From assembly GCA_039972875.1 (NCBI GenBank), contig JBDWMA010000022.1:1-64000 (forward strand): a stretch of DNA of 64,000 nt. The letters run 5' to 3'. A program made the translations under genes and the position numbers. This stretch comes from Pseudoruegeria sp039972875 (lineage in GTDB: Bacteria > Pseudomonadota > Alphaproteobacteria > Rhodobacterales > Rhodobacteraceae). Below are positions 62,753 to 64,000 of this stretch, one piece after another (the stretch's first letter is position 1; every line of letters begins with the position of its first letter). The notes under the pieces are model-generated. The model searched no databases and was not told where the DNA came from. It was given only the letters and a program-made list of their open reading frames with translations.

Positions 62753-64000
62753 ATGACAGAAACTGAGCAACAAGTAGCGACACAAAAACCTCGTCGCGCT
62801 GGTGGTCGCCTTAGACGGAAAAGCGATCTTACGGCCATTGTTGATCAACTTGACTGGCAACTGCCAACTCATTCTGATTCCGCAATAGAACCATTGGCCC
62901 CAGAAGGTGTTGCCGCCATTCATGATGCTGCCATGCGAATTTTAGAAGAGATAGGTATTCGTTTTCTAAACCCTGACGCCATAGACATTTTGCGGGCTGC
63001 GGGTTGTGATATTTCTGAAGAGAACGAAGAAGGTGCTTTGGTTAAGATGCAACGCGACTTTGTGATGTGCAAAATTGCGTTAGCACCTAGTGAGTTTACC
63101 ATCACACCCCGAAATCCAGATCACGCGATCAAAATTGGTGGCGATAATGTGGTATTTGGTTGCGTGTCTTCTCCTCCCAACTGTTCTGATTTAGAGCGAG
63201 GACGCCGTCCGGGTGATATGGAGAGCTTTTGTGATTTGCAGAAACTTTCGCAGTATTTCAACTGTATTCATTTTATTGGTGGTTATCCGGTCGAACCTGC
63301 CGATGTACACGCATCTATCAGGCATCTTGAGTGTTTTCACAACGCGTTGACGTTGACCGACAAGGTTTTACATGCGTATGCGTTGGGGGCTGAACGGGTC
63401 GACGACGCAATGGAAATGGTACGGATTGCGGGTGGCTTGAGCCACGCGGAATTCGAAGAGAAACCCCGTATGTTTACCAATATCAACTCTACTTCACCCT
63501 TGATCCATGATTTTCCGATGCTGGACGGAATGATACGTTTAACACGACGGGGGCAGGCAACAATCGTGACTCCGTTTACGTTAGCGGGCGCAATGTCACC
63601 GATCACATTGGCGGGAACCGTGGCGCAATCATTAGCCGAAGCACTCTGTGCGATTGTCCTGATACAAATAATACGGCCCGGCTGTGCCTGTGGTATTGGA
63701 ACGTTTAGTTCAAATGTTGATATGAAAAGCGGATCTCCTGCCTTTGGAACTCCTGAATATATTCGTACAACTCAGATGACCGGTCAAATGGCTCGCTATT
63801 ACAATTTGGCACTGAGATCGTCGAATACATGTGTGTCAAATGCCCCGGACAATCAATCAACTTGGGAAAGCGCGAATTCACTGTTTGCCGCTATGACCTC
63901 AGGCACCAATATGGTGTATCACGCGGCAGGCTGGATAGAGGGCGGGCTATGCGCATCATATGAAAAATTTATCATTGATTGTGAACATATCCAGCAACTG
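62753..64000 (+). CDS. MttB-family (trimethylamine/glycine betaine) methyltransferase, non-pyrrolysine, cut by window end
   Basis: An open frame of 416 codons from ATG 62753 runs off the window. It has RILEEIGIRFLNPDAIDILR, FIGGYPVEPADVHASIRHLE, FTLAGAMSPITLAGTVAQ and GTFSSNVDMKSGSPAFGTPE, all typical of the MttB (TIM-barrel) family. No in-frame TAG occurs in the sequence seen, so it belongs to the pyrrolysine-lacking group, which includes glycine betaine and other quaternary-amine methyltransferases. The N-terminal 30 residues are basic and probably flexible. The divergent DMGDH-like and sarcosine-oxidase-like genes fit stepwise demethylation of a betaine-type substrate. Confidence 0.9.
   Translation, partial: MTETEQQVATQKPRRAGGRLRRKSDLTAIVDQLDWQLPTHSDSAIEPLAPEGVAAIHDAAMRILEEIGIRFLNPDAIDILRAAGCDISEENEEGALVKMQRDFVMCKIALAPSEFTITPRNPDHAIKIGGDNVVFGCVSSPPNCSDLERGRRPGDMESFCDLQKLSQYFNCIHFIGGYPVEPADVHASIRHLECFHNALTLTDKVLHAYALGAERVDDAMEMVRIAGGLSHAEFEEKPRMFTNINSTSPLIHDFPMLDGMIRLTRRGQATIVTPFTLAGAMSPITLAGTVAQSLAEALCAIVLIQIIRPGCACGIGTFSSNVDMKSGSPAFGTPEYIRTTQMTGQMARYYNLALRSSNTCVSNAPDNQSTWESANSLFAAMTSGTNMVYHAAGWIEGGLCASYEKFIIDCEHIQQL

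Noticed and set aside
62753..64000. Pyrrolysine-containing trimethylamine methyltransferase
   Set aside because: No in-frame TAG is present in the 416 codons visible, although the 3' end is outside the window.
1..64000. CRISPR arrays, rRNA and tRNA genes
   Set aside because: No regularly spaced direct repeats and no tRNA-like cloverleaf or rRNA sequence was noticed; tRNAs could be missed by eye.

Overview
The window looks like a chromosomal segment of a marine alphaproteobacterium of the Roseobacter group (Rhodobacterales). The evidence is two TRAP transporters, a dimethylglycine-dehydrogenase/sarcosine-oxidase pair divergent from an MttB-family methyltransferase, a 5-oxoprolinase cluster, and a large polar amino-acid ABC operon. 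The many decayed insertion sequences (IS1182, IS6 and IS66 types) and broken genes between intact operons recall cold-adapted, IS-rich genera such as Octadecabacter. The genus is an inference and no marker gene is present.

Layout. 1-0.8 kb is IS1182-type debris. 0.9-9.9 kb is a minus-strand catabolic operon: LysR regulator, DUF1445/D-glutamate-cyclase-like protein, TRAP transporter (P, Q, M), fused HyuA-HyuB 5-oxoprolinase, and DUF2848 protein, probably for 5-oxoproline, D-glutamate or a related lactam. 10-12.7 kb is accessory: an IS6 relic, a small membrane-anchored protein coupled to a broken toxin-like gene, and unrecognised fragments. 12.7-23 kb holds a TetR regulon: tetR, a nonsense-mutated membrane fusion protein and a truncated RND pump on one side, and a zinc-free alcohol dehydrogenase plus an alpha/beta hydrolase, two CPBP membrane proteases, a DUF2807 protein, two small membrane proteins and a second hydrolase on the other. 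Near-identical operator-like palindromes lie at tetR and at the hydrolase promoter. 23-24.4 kb is IS1182 and DMT-permease debris.

24.5-34.9 kb is a second catabolic region on the minus strand: a creatinase-like M24 protein lacking the usual metal ligands, TRAP P-Q-M, a TetR regulator, a class III omega-aminotransferase, a type II haloacid dehalogenase-like protein, an Lrp regulator, succinate-semialdehyde dehydrogenase, a tartrate/D-malate-type dehydrogenase and CsaA. The parts resemble the later ectoine or amine-degradation steps, but the substrate is not proven. 34.9-39 kb is a graveyard of IS66 and IS6 pieces, an unknown 400-residue protein, a frameshifted membrane protein and the 3' end of a beta-alanine:pyruvate transaminase gene.

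39-43.9 kb carries two paralogous beta-rich proteins of unknown function with a small protein between them, an AraC regulator with a receiver-like N-terminus, and a flavoprotein. 44.1-56.4 kb is an eleven-gene minus-strand operon with a divergent LuxR-type regulator: class V aminotransferase-like protein, amino-acid ABC importer, inositol-phosphatase-like protein, two ornithine-cyclodeaminase-like proteins, a class I aminotransferase, a threonine-dehydratase-like protein, and a 1001-residue fusion of a small-molecule kinase, an M23 peptidase-like domain and a class III aminotransferase-fold phospho-lyase. It is the most interesting system here: a probable kinase/ammonia-phospho-lyase route for an unknown hydroxylated amino acid or amine. 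57.5-64 kb has an IS6 relic and a methylated-amine module (DMGDH-like, sarcosine-oxidase-like, non-pyrrolysine MttB-like, cut by the window end). I saw no rRNA, tRNA or CRISPR array.
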